Positions 23,196 through 34,400 of a DNA stretch of 64,000 nucleotides are shown in pieces. Source of the stretch: Psococerastis gibbosa (taxonomy: Eukaryota; Arthropoda; Insecta; Psocodea; Psocidae); NCBI GenBank assembly GCA_963971405.1, contig OZ020488.1, forward strand, positions 28,291,089 through 28,355,088, written 5' to 3'. Below the pieces are notes generated by a model. The model was not told where the DNA came from, searched no databases, and saw nothing but the letters and a program-made list of their open reading frames with translations. The translations under genes were made by a program, and so were the position numbers. Position 1 is the stretch's first letter. The number at the start of each line of letters is the position of its first letter.

Positions 23196-23664
23196 AGTGG
23201 CCTACATAGAAGAAGATATGGCTGCAAGCCAAGGGGTTTATTGGGCTCCAGCCCCCCCCCCCTGAAATTGAATTGAATTGAAAACGACTTTATTGCAAAA
23301 AAAAAAGGCGAACAATAAGACTATAAAGTCTTCTTTTCATGCTAACCTTAAAAAACGAAAATATTGTATTAATTATTAATAGAAGCTTAAAATTAAATAG
23401 AGAAGAAACAAGAGAGGAACGGAGAAAAAAATAATGGAAAAAGATGGGGGGGGGGGGGTTTCATTGTCGTCACCATTGTGAGACCGGAGAAATGAATAAT
23501 TTTGAATTACAGTGGTGGATTACTAGTAGGTAGGCCTATAGTTGTTATAACCTCCGAGACCCTCTATTGGCAGCATCAATGTGAATGAGCCTATCTCTGT
23601 AAGTTATGCAAAATTTAATAAACGCTACGTTAACAGCTGTTAAAATAACAAAACCTTACTATTT
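23196..23664. other. Intergenic DNA with homopolymer runs
   Basis: C10 near 23250, A11 near 23298 and G13 near 23447. A TIR-like or MITE origin is possible but not shown. No gene supported. Confidence 0.4.
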
Positions 23665-24100
23665 CGCGCCTACATTTTAACATAAAACATAAAAATGACT
23701 AAAAAGTAATTTTTCTGCGGATCCTTTCTATCGATGATTTCTACCTTCAGGTATGTTTTAGGTGTTAAATTGAGTAACGAAACCGGACAGGTTGCTTTCC
23801 CAAGAATTATTTGGTTTTGTGCAAAAAAATTTTTTTTGAAAAGAAATGTTAGAAAATTCACGCTCAAATGCATTACATGCCCGGTCATAATTACTGTGTG
23901 GTAATGTGTTGGTCTGACCTATCTATACTTTACCTCACCTCCAGTGACGTCAGGTGGACACCCCCCCCCCCCCCCGAGATATCCGAAATTTATCCATAGG
24001 GAAATTATTTACCATGCTGAAATTACTCATTTTCTCCATCTACTAATTTTGATAAATTGGAAAGCATGTTCGAGTAGACTCGGACCGGTTCTTTTTAAGA
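23665..24100 (-). repeat. R1 repeat, copy B (5' part)
   Basis: Reverse of copy A: TCGAGTAGACTCGGACCGGTTC at its 5' end, TGTGGTAATGTGTTGGTCTG, TTTAGGTGTTAAATTGAGTA and TTTCTATCGATGATTTC. It contains C15 near 23960. The 3' half of the repeat is missing. Confidence 0.85.
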
Positions 24101-24144
24101 TTTTATAGTTTGCAGATATAAATTTTACCAATAATTCCGGGTCC

Positions 24145-24235
24145 TCACGGATACAGGGGGGGGGGGCAGGGGGTAGCTGCCGCTCTAATTTAATCGATAT
24201 TTATATCGATATAGATTTTTATAAATACAAACTAT
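24145..24235. mobile_element. G-tract MITE, copy 4 (partial)
   Basis: CACGGATACAG followed by 12 G, GGTAGCTGCC and CTCTAATTTAATCGATAT match the family. The right end is missing. Confidence 0.7.
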
Positions 24236-24324
24236 AAGTCTGTTGTGGTAATAGTGTTAAATTTAAAGTTTACGCTATTTTCATGCGGTAGAGGTAGAAT
24301 CGTAACAGCCAATAAATTTGTCAG

Positions 24325-24532
24325 GGTGTGTAAAGTAGTGGTGGTACGGACTCTGACTTTCACCCGAAGGGCTGTTGGTTTGATTCTCACACTGGCTAAA
24401 TTTTCTGGCCTTGCTTCGGAGGGCATGTAAAGCAGGTGGTCCGGGGGCCTTCCTAGTAGAGTGGAAAAGAGGGCTTTATAGCCCTAACTCCGCTAGGTTG
24501 GCTTAGTAATTGAATAAAAAATCCTTATTTGT
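24325..24532 (+). mobile_element. tRNA-derived SINE S1, best copy
   Basis: The tRNA-like head has GTGTAAAGTAGTGGTGGTAC (A box region), GACTTTCACCCGAAGGGCTG and B box GGTTTGATTCTCACAC. The body follows: GCTTCGGAGGGCATGTAAAG, CCTTCCTAGTAGAGTGGAAA, GGCTTTATAGCCCTAACTCC, GCTAGGTTGGCTTAGTAATT, and an A-rich end. Other copies are at 178, 10546, 12811, 22696 and 41650. Confidence 0.85.
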
Positions 24533-24563
24533 GTATCCAATAAACTAGAACACTTTTCCAAAA

Positions 24564-25128
24564 GTAGGGGAGAGCGGGGTAAGATGGCGATAGTAATGCT
24601 ATTAGAGATTTTTATTTTTTATTTTGTCGAATACATGCTCGAACAACTTGGGCTTTGTACAAAGTCAGACTTAATGTGATGTCTATAACTGGTAGCTGCC
24701 TGGGTCATTTCCCATTCAACTCTGCAAAACGTCATCTTACCCCATACCATGGGGTAAGATGACATATACCGTGGGGTAAGATGACACATGCATATGAGTA
24801 TGGTGCCACTCTATGAAACACCTAAAAATTACATCCTGTGTAAAAAGTAATTAAAACGGGTAAAAAAATAAAACATGTTAATTAGACTAACCCGCTAACG
24901 GATATTTAATCCTAAAAAATTCAAATTAAAACGAATGCAAGACTGCTGCCGCCTTGTGCTGCCTACTTTAATCGCTTCTTTTAATTCCATTTTTATTTCA
25001 TCATTTGAAACTGTCCCAATATCGCGATTAAGAGGGAACACAAATCCATCAGTCTTGCTGGACTTTCTCAGAAATGAGACTTCGTAGTCTTCTTCTATTT
25101 TTTTAAAAATCTTGGCTGCATAGTACAT
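24564..25128 (-). mobile_element. Pogo-like DNA transposon remnant (transposase C-terminus plus one end)
   Basis: A frame at 24895-25128 (-) reads KIEEDYEVSFLRKSSKTDGF, then VFPLNRDIGTVSNDEI. This resembles the C-terminal module (FLRKS...F.FP...D...V....I) found in many arthropod pogo/Tigger-type transposases. The DNA beyond its stop holds AGGGGAGAGCGGGGTAAGAT at 24567 and repeated GGGGTAAGATGAC motifs at about 24750-24785 in both orientations, as expected for a transposon terminus with subterminal repeats. The DDE domain, helix-turn-helix domain and the other end are missing. Family assignment is from memory of the motif. Confidence 0.5.
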
Positions 25129-25433
25129 GGCAGATTTTTTGAAGAATTAAGTTATTTAAGAAATTAAGATGGATTGACTTGGCAACCCTGTGGTCAAGTG
25201 GCTCAGCGCCGAGCCAGCGAGTTATGGGGATTCCCCGAATGGCATGTTTCAACAGGCTTACCTCGACCACCTGCGTAGCCAGCCGACTTCAATTCGACTC
25301 AAGGTGACACAAGGTCAAAATTCTACCCTTGATGGCTACATAATAATATGTGATATGCTTCTAGGCAAAGCCGTACCCAGGAATTTTGAAGAGGGGTTCT
25401 CCCTTCTCCCGTCATTAGTATTATATAATATAC
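25129..25433. other. Intergenic DNA, possible tRNA-like stretch
   Basis: GTGGTCAAGTGGCTCAGCGC near 25188 is A-box-like, but no B box was found at the expected spacing. No gene supported. Confidence 0.3.
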
Positions 25434-25560
25434 ATGGACGGATACAGGGGGAGGGGGGTAACTGCACCCAAATTTTGTACATCTATTGTAAGTCAATTTA
25501 TTACATAATTATGTGTTTCCTATTTTCCCCCACCACCACCTTCCCCCCCCCCCCACAAAT
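25434..25560. mobile_element. G-tract MITE-like fragment, copy 5
   Basis: ATGGACGGATACAGGGGGAG followed by GGTAACTGC at the left and a C12 run near 25541. The interior has diverged (CTATTTTC replaces TTGTTCTATTTTG). Confidence 0.5.
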
Positions 25561-25810
25561 GAGTTATATATACATGATAATATACGAACTTACTACTTTA
25601 GCCAACACGCCCATAATATAATATATTGTATAGTAATATTATATAATAGTACACAATATTAATATGAATGAAATCAGCCCAGGTCGGTACCCTTATTTTT
25701 TAGCAGCTGGGGCAACTTTCAGTTTTAGATCTGTTTGAAGAGCCAGGCATCACAAACCAAAGAATAAAACAACAAAATTGATTACAATCAACTTTGTTAG
25801 AAACGCCTTA

Positions 25811-25972
25811 GGTGCCCATTCCACATACGTACAACGTCAACGAAAAATTGAAAAATGACGTCAAAATGACGTAAATTGACGTGGTAGCAGAATTTTTAGT
25901 ATGTCTTTAATGTCTGCTAAAACGTCATTTTTCAATTTTTCGTTGACGTTGTACGTATATGGAATACCCCCC
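25811..25972. mobile_element. Harbinger-like foldback MITE
   Basis: TTA|GGTGCCCATTCCACATACGT ... ACGTATATGGAATACCCCCC|TTA. The arms pair through CAACGTCAACGAAAAATTGA. The TTA flanks are a 3-bp target duplication. Internal GTGGTAGCAGA/TCTGCTA motifs are shared with the other copies. Confidence 0.85.
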
Positions 25973-26218
25973 TTAAACAGGTTTTACTTATTAGATACCT
26001 ATATTTTTAATATACGAATGTACAACGTAAGTAACTTAGCCATCTGAATTTGCTATGTTCGTTACCTATTTAATTTTTTTTGTATAGACCGGCCATAGAG
26101 GGAAATAAAGCAGAATGGGGGTCATGCCCCCCACGATGCCCAATAATCATTAAAATACGCGAATACGAAGGTAGAGTTGAGAGTTGAACGTAGAGAAAAT
26201 CAGTAGTACTAGTAGTCT

Positions 26219-27083
26219 AGGGTTGCCAACTTCTTTTCCCTGAAATAAAGTACATCTGACTTTTGAGAAGGAAAATAAAGAGTACAGTATTTAAAAAAGA
26301 GTACTTAGTATACTTACTGTTAAATGAGTCAAAATCACGCCGAAAATACACTTTAACATTGTATTGTAAATCAGGGGAGTTCGAATTACGAGCTATTTAC
26401 TATTTAAAACAATATGTTTTTTAGGTTTCCGCAGAATTTAATAATTAACAGATTTTTTTTCGTTTTGAAAGCTACTAAAACCCTCTTCACATGGCAAATC
26501 TGCAATTCAACTGAAATTCGCACTCAAATTCAAACAATTTTCATTTGAGCTAGACATTCTCTTCATTGTCATAAATTCCCAAAATTTTCCTTCCTTTCGG
26601 ACCCCAAGACTTTGATCCCCCGGAGAAAAAAAAATTGGTAACTGGGCCCAAATTAGTGAGGTTTTACGCATATTATACCCTGAAGGAAGGGGGGCCCGGG
26701 GGTCATCCCCGGTGAAAAAAATGTATAAATGGGCCTAACTTAGTGAGGTTTTTCGCATATAATACGCTGGAGAAAGGGGAGTCTCGCCCGGAGAAAAAAT
26801 TGATAAATGGGCCCAAATTAGTGAGGTTTTGCGCATGTTATATCCTGGAGAAAGGGGTGCCCGGGGAGTTCCCCCGGAGAAAAAAAATTGATAAATAGGC
26901 CCAAATTAGTGAGGTTTTGCGCATGTTATACCCTTATAAGTTTTTTCATAAAGAAAATGTTTTTCTTCTTACATGTTTCAGAAAAAGAGTATTTTTGAGT
27001 ACTCTAAATGACTTTCAGTTTGTAGAGTACACATGCATGAAAAAGAGTACAGTACTCTGAAATAGAGTACGGTTGGCAACCCT
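26219..27083. mobile_element. TIR element with internal ~85-bp minisatellite
   Basis: It begins AGGGTTGCCAAC (26219-26230) and ends GTTGGCAACCCT (27072-27083), a perfect 12-bp inverted repeat. Many GAGTAC motifs lie near both ends. The middle holds about four copies of a ~78-88-bp repeat (next entry). No transposase frame is seen, so it is non-autonomous. The termini resemble those of some hAT elements, but I could not see an 8-bp target duplication. Confidence 0.7.
26610..26940. repeat. Four-copy minisatellite, ~78-88-bp unit
   Basis: Each unit contains CCCGGAGAAAAAA, TTGATAAATGGGCCCAAATT, AGTGAGGTTTTGCGCAT and a GGAGAAAGGGG segment. The AGTGAGGTTTT landmarks fall near 26653, 26740, 26819 and 26908. 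It lies wholly inside the TIR element at 26219-27083. Confidence 0.8.
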
Positions 27084-28408
27084 AAGTGTATACTTATATA
27101 TATATATCTTGCATATATACTCTTTTTTGGTTTTGGAAATCTGGCCACCCTAGTACTAGACTATGCCCTATGGCCTATGCACTATATGTGTTTACACCAG
27201 GTTAGGTTCGGAGTTTTGCTTAGCTAGGCGATAATCATGCTTATGTTCTATATATACTATAGCCTATATTTCATTCCTTGTGTGTGGTATTTTTGTGTGT
27301 GTAGGTGTGGGGGTTATGAGTATATTATGAACATACTAATGAGGCAGCAATGAGCCATGCAGCATAGCATTGTTAGTGCAGGCGCTATAGGTAGTTGAGT
27401 ATGCAAAGTATGAGGACCGCATTTCCTAAATAGTTTTCAACTCAAAAAAGGTGGCAGATTATGATTTTCGATGATGCCAGGGGGTTTGTTGGTCCATTCT
27501 TTTACCGGTACGCTTGCTAGCAGTCCAGGCGGCCGGTTACTAGGCCTATATTACAATAAAACAATGCTATGGAAACCAAGACTTTCGAGACGAGACCGAG
27601 ACCAGGGCATTTTTTCGAGACCGAGACCGCGTAGTCTCGTCTCGGTCTCGGAGTCTCGGACGAACACCAGCCGTCTTGCATATGTATACAGGGAATGAGA
27701 CGACCAGAACGTGTAAAATATTTAAGGAGATAAAAATTAAAAATAACCCCCCTAAATATACTGGGAATTTACACCAATGTACTAAATACGCCAAATATAT
27801 GTATATATGCCAACGTACTACGTCCACGTAGGTACTACCTACTAGGTAGGTACCTGAAAGTAATTTCAATTCCGTATTGTAATCCATTTAAACGTTGCTT
27901 TCGTTAGTTCGTCATAAACAATTACCCAGGAGCACCATATTGACGGGCATAATCCTCATTAAATTTAAATTAAATTTTGTGCTTGTATAATACCTGTCTT
28001 CATCATACGAAAATCTCTCTGAACCCAATATTTGGTATTAGCCTAGGCCCTATAATATTTATTATAATGACAAATATACTTATAGTTAATTTTATTAGCC
28101 AAAAATGGTGATAGAAAACTTTTAAAATTTTAAGCTACATAAATTAATTATTTACATTAAATTACATTAATAATTCATACAATAACAAATTTTACATAAC
28201 ATATCAAACTTTTAAATTATTAATTGCCCGCTAAAAACAAACTTTGGAATGTTGGCTAATCTGCAAATTGTAAACTCGTTTGTACTTTGTTTTTGTAGTG
28301 TTGGTTATTCTGCGTTGTCACAAGATCGCTCTCAGTCATCTGATTTAAAAATTTCTTCTTTTCATATATTAAATAAGTTTAGTCCAAAAAGTAGTAGTAT
28401 ACTCTAAA
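27084..28408. other. Region upstream of V-ATPase H
   Basis: Contains a GAGACCGAGACC/GGTCTCGGTCTC inverted cluster at 27588-27660 and AT-rich DNA up to the V-ATPase H start codon. The promoter must lie at its right end, but no specific element could be identified. Confidence 0.4.
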
Positions 28409-31400
28409 ATGGCGAAGGTGGACCTGAAAGCAATGCTGCCAGATATTCCAGATGAGAAAATAGGTTTGTCATTTTGTATAACTATCAGTTTTAGGCTATT
28501 GTTCAATGATAATACAAGACCCCTAAAATCCTGAAGGTATGTTTTGATGCAGAAAAACTCAAGTTACAAGCAACTGTATATATTACCATACCTGCCCAGC
28601 CAATTTATGGAATCTCTGGCTAGATAGGTAACTTAATTATGATAAATAGGCCTAATACCAGTGGAGTCGTCTGCCTTGTTATTTGTTTGCTCTAGACAAC
28701 AATTCAAAGTTGTGCTTTATAATTTCCTAACATCATGAGCCTATATTTGTTATGAATATTTATGCTCAGGGAATCCGGAACAGAGTATTCAGGCATAACC
28801 GTCAATTACAAGCTGAGGGGCAGCTAGTAGCTATTGTCTATAGTGGACTAAACAGTTGTGGACTAAACAATATGGTAGCCACTAGCCAGGCTATTGTAGC
28901 CTCCTGTATATTTAGACAGATGTTTACATAATGGTGGCTGGTGAATGTAAATGGTAAACAAAATAAAGATATCTTGGGGGTAAAGGTAAAGGTTAAGCTG
29001 ACATTAATAAAATAATAAAATTTGGTTATGTATCGCTTACTTAGCGCAAGAGAAATCCAGAAATCGGAAAGAATTAAAGGTCTGCGAAGCACATTTATTT
29101 ATATATTATATTATATGTCAGAGGCATGGAACTAAACAATCCTTGCTTAAAATATAAAATATCCTGCCAATGGGACGTTTGCCTTCCACATCCTATAAAT
29201 TTTCATCCGATTTGTAGGGGGGGGGGGGTAATTTAACTAGACCTTTACCATATTGGGTACAGTAGAACGTTTGTTGTAAGGATTAGGAATAAAATCAATG
29301 TAAAAAAATGCTTGCCCCTTTAACAAGCACATTTAGTGTACTTTTAAGTATACGGCATATTTATTTAGAATTGAGCTCTAAAGCCCTATCTAGAATACTA
29401 TACCTACCCGATGTAGGTAACTAGAAAAGCAAGAAATAGCCTGATAGAGACATAATAATGAACTAATTTATATGTTGTTTGTATCTATTTTAGACATGCT
29501 GGCGGCCACTAGTGTGTTACAGCAACAAGTTGGAGAAATTCGTAACACACCAATCAAATGGCAGTCATATGTCAAGTAAGTCATAAGTGCAATACAAAAC
29601 ATTTTTTATTTATTATTAGTTTTGGTCACCAATTTGTGCTTATACTATTCATGGTTTCTAGTAGAATTTTTACATAATTCGCCTTCCTTAACTTACCATG
29701 CCAGTAAAAACAAATTCAAATTTGGCAATGAAGCCGCATCCCATTGAGTGAAATAGTATCTGATGGACCAGGTTATGAACGAAATATCCATATAATGCTT
29801 GAGGTTATGCTTCTTGTTTGCGAATTAGGTTAGTTAGGCTAGTGGTATTTTTAAATTTGTCCATGTTCCAGATCTCAGATGATTATTCAAGAAGACTACG
29901 AGTTTATTTCAGCATATGACGCTGCAGATGCTGCAGGAAGAGAAACAATATTAAACGGACAGCGCGCACAATGTGCCAAGACATTCCTTAATCTTCTGGC
30001 ACACGTTTCAAAGGATCAGACGATACAATACATTCTCATTTTGATAGATGATATGTTGCAGGTATGGGTGAATTACTGATTAACTATATAGATAGGAAAT
30101 GGGTAATGGTGTGTGGAAGTTAGGTAGCAACTATGGGAGAGAGAGAAAGGGGGAGAGAGAATGTGTATTTATTTAAAAACATTGAAAATTACAAAGCTGT
30201 ATTCCATCAAGCCGAAGCGTGTGAGAGTGGCACTGGCCCATCAACACTAACAGTCACAATAATTATGTAATACATGTATATATATATTAATTGTAATTAT
30301 ATACTATGCCACCTGAGAACATAGCTATTCTTCTATACTCACAGGAAGATCGAAGCCGAGTGGAAATATTCCTCGAGCACGCTGCGAAGAAGAAAGAATC
30401 GGTTTGGGGACCTTTTCTCAACCTGCTCAACCGACCAGATGGGTTTATTGAAAACATGACTTCTCGTATTATAGCGAAGATGGCCTGCTACGCTCCAGAC
30501 AAGATGGACAGTTCTGATTTGAAGTTTTACCTTACTTGGTTAAAGGACCAGCTAAAGGCAAATGTAAGTCCTTTAATGTATTTCAAAACGAATAAATAAG
30601 GTATTGCATATAGAATTTGACTGGTACCCGTTGGCGCATTTCCAAAATATGCGTCAGTGACTTCACTTTTAAAGCTGCAAATAGTTGCAGTTCAGTTCTG
30701 TAATGGTGTGCCTGTACAGAATCGTTAATTATTATTAAATATCATATGAAGAATGTGTCGAGATTTATGGTGCGTAATGTTGGTCATCAATCTTAACAAA
30801 AGGTTATGAATTCCATTAAGTGCAGTCATTGTAAGTGAAATACTATAGAATATAGCAGAATATCTCTGTATTGAGTCATAACATGAAACAATAGGCGTTC
30901 TAAAATCTAAGACACAAGAACAATAAATAAATGAAACACTTAAAAATAGCCTAAAGCAATATACCAGTTGTTGGTAGTGGTTTTAGTAGTATCTGCACTG
31001 CGAATCATGAGAAGAACACCGGCTGTCTAGTTCCATATCATGTCCTCCACATATTAGCATTGGTCTATGAGGTGCCTCTTTAGTTTACTTCTAAAAGCTG
31101 TCATTTCCTCCACCTCTCTAATGTTCCTAGGCAGCCCTTGTAAGTATCTAGCACCTGCATAGGCTGGTTTACCTTCATACCTACTGGTTCTATGCATAGG
31201 GATCACGAGATCAACCCTGCCCCTAGTACCATAGTCATGAGTGTCACCCAGCCTAGCCAAGGTGCCATACACCTACTTTACATAGGTGCACACCTCCAGA
31301 ACATAGAGAGATGGTACCGTTAGAACAATTGTTGGCAGAATTTCTCAAAGCAAACAAGTCAAGAATTAACCACAATAACGACTAATTTTTTCATTTTATT

Positions 31401-34400
31401 TGAATTGACTGCTTTGTAAGAAAAACTGCATTCAGTTAAGAGGATATGTCGCGTAGAAAATTGGCACCCCAAAATTAAATACTTTTCATTTTTTATTTAA
31501 TTAACTCAGCAAGTTTTTAAAAATTTGGCTCATGTAAGTTGTAGAAGACTACTTCGTGCACCATATAATCGGGTATTTTTACTATTCGGTTTTGTAGTTC
31601 TTCCAAAAATCCCAGAATTTTAGTCCTGTCCTGTCTGTTCTGGTATTTATGGAAGAACTAAGGTACCAAAAATTTAATATTTCCTTTTATATGATGCATG
31701 AAGTAGTCTTCTACAACTTCCATGAGCCAAATTCTAATGACTTGCTTTGTTAATTAAATAAAAAAATAAAAAGTCAATAAAAACAACAAATGTTTGGGTG
31801 CTCATTTTCTACGTAGCATGTCCTCTTAATAATTTTGTGAGTATCATGCACTATTTGAATCCTTAGCCTTGTGTTAAGATTAATGACCAAAAATTTGCTC
31901 CAACACAAATCTCGACACAGATTCATATGATTACAAGATGATTCCTAACCCCACTATGTTACCAGATAAATCTCCGCAAGAAGTAGTCACTTTTCTCAAA
32001 ACTTTCTCTCTTGGCAATCAAGTAAGCAAATCTATACGAATGTGTAGTCTGCTAAATGATGGTGGAGGCCATTGCTATAGGTCATTTTACCATGAGTTTA
32101 ATCAGGAATGTACAAGACGTACCTCAAGGAGAATGCAATGCAATACTTGCTATGTTACATGCTGTAAATAGTATACTCTATGCCATTTTGTGTAGGGTCT
32201 TAGTCATATCCTGCCTGTTAATATTTATCTCATTAATTTGCATTATAATTTTTTGTAGTGTTCTGCAGTCTGTCGCGTGTGGCAAATATTCAAAAGATAT
32301 TATTGTTTGTTTTTTCTTGAGGAATTTTTTCTTTTGTGGATAAACACTGACATTTGCCAGTTTTTAACCCTTGCTTTGCTTTACTCAATGGCCAATCTCG
32401 TATAGTGGTGTCGGTAGCATTACACGTAATTAGCTAGTAAATTATGTCAATGTCTGGTCAAAGTCTAGATGCTATGTCAAAAAATTGGTTGGTCCGACTA
32501 TTACTGCCTATTTTTCAACAGACCATTCATTTTGAAATACGTCCCCTAGATGGCATGTACGTTGCTTGTAGAAAACTAGGCAGAGTACTAGTGCTATTCT
32601 CTTTTAGTTCTGCTTATACGATTACATTTTACTAGTAGCTTAGTATTAGATTACATTGGTTTGGGTGACTGTTGCTATCGTACACATAAAACTGCTAAAA
32701 ACGGTGAGTGCAAAATTTTGTAACTTTATGTAGCATCTAAAAAACGTCAGAAACCGTAAGTTAATTTGTTTGCTCCTTAGTTCATGTAAATTGTACGTAA
32801 TACTAACAACTACTTTTGTTCTGTGAGTGACACGACAAGCAACTATTTCCTGACTTTGTATATATGACAAATAGAAAATTATGCACGGTCTCGTATAGTT
32901 TCATGGCATTTTCATCTACTGAACGATGGATAGTGTACTCTTTTTTATTGATTTATTTCATCTCTTGCGTTACTTTCTCAAATTTTATTTCCTTCGGCCA
33001 CCCTACGTATATTAAATTCCTCATATTCCCCTTTTTTTGTCATAACTTCACCTTATCAGACGCACAACGTTAACTAGTCTTCTTAGTGAGTACTGTGATT
33101 TGCATGAGATAGCAGGTGTTTCCCCGCCTGGTTCTTCTTCTGTCATAAGCGCGGTTTCCACCGACCTCTAAGTGCAGAATACACATACGGTGACGTGGTA
33201 GCAGACATTCAAGACTTAGGCGGGGTTCCCGACGACGTCTCATTGCAGAATGCAAATGACATTGACGGAAATTTGAATTTTTCTTTTTATAGAAATCTAT
33301 TAAAATGTTTGTACTTAACATATCCCATGACGCCATTTTTTAATTTTAGTTTGTTTGTTTGTGATTTTACTCTATGATCATTGATCAATTTTAACTATGG
33401 CATAGAGTAAAACAAAAATTTCCGTCAGTCATTTGCATTCTGCAATGAGAGGGCGGTGGAAACCCCACCTAATGAATCAGTGCTCATATTAATACGTACT
33501 TCTGACCTGACTTGATAATTTCCACAACTCACTCTGCCTTGGTCTGGAACGCAAGGTAAGTACTGGCTTTCAGTCTTGTGATTAACACGTCATGTCGTGC
33601 AACTCACCTCAACTGCACTGCGGCGTCATCTGCGAGAGGTCCTGTTACAGCTGGATATCTTGTCTTCCGGAGATATCCACTCCGTGGTCCGTACCGTCAC
33701 GTTTGCCGCGGATCATGAGGGAGGGGAACCATTTACTCTGAATGTCACTCGTGAAATGATGGTTTGTATATTTTTTAATAAATGCTATGGTAAGAGTTCT
33801 AGTCTATATGAAATACGGGCGACGTGAAATCGCTTCCCGCCAAACCACGTTTTTTAAATTCTGCTGCTTCGTTCAGCCAATCAGAACTCTTTCACCTCGT
33901 AACGAATTTTATAACTCAATGTTTTTACTTTCATGTATTTTAATTATTTTTTTATTTGCTGGAAAAACTATGAATGCTGTGTTTTGTTTTATTCAAAATT
34001 CCCGCGGAATCAGAGTTAAGTCCATCTTTGAAGTACTTACAGTAGCTTGGCGGGAAGAAGTACTGTTGCGAATATTAGTTTCGTCGCCTGGTATGGTATG
34101 GTAAAGTTGCTTTTACACTACGCTTATGAGGTACTTGTATGGGCGAATAATTTACACATAATACTAAAACTTCCTTTGGTCAGAAATAATATGTTACTAT
34201 GGTAAAGAAGTCGGAACGGAACGCGTTGCTGTGAAACCATGGGCAGGGGTATTGATAATGTACAGTACATTTGTCTAAGTACAGCTACAAACCATACAAG
34301 TACCTCAACGGCAACCGGTTTGATATCTTCAGTGGTAAGTAATGTTTAAAAATGTGCATGTAGATGTAGTCTAGGTTAACGGAAACTTTAGGATTTCCAA

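Noticed and set aside
24325-24400. Possible tRNA gene at the SINE S1 head
   Set aside because: A and B boxes are present, but it does not fold into a full cloverleaf and is fused to a repeated body found at five other places.
27588-27660. GAGACCGAGACC cluster considered as a CRISPR-like array
   Set aside because: Irregular inverted low-complexity sequence without regular spacers; the genome is eukaryotic.
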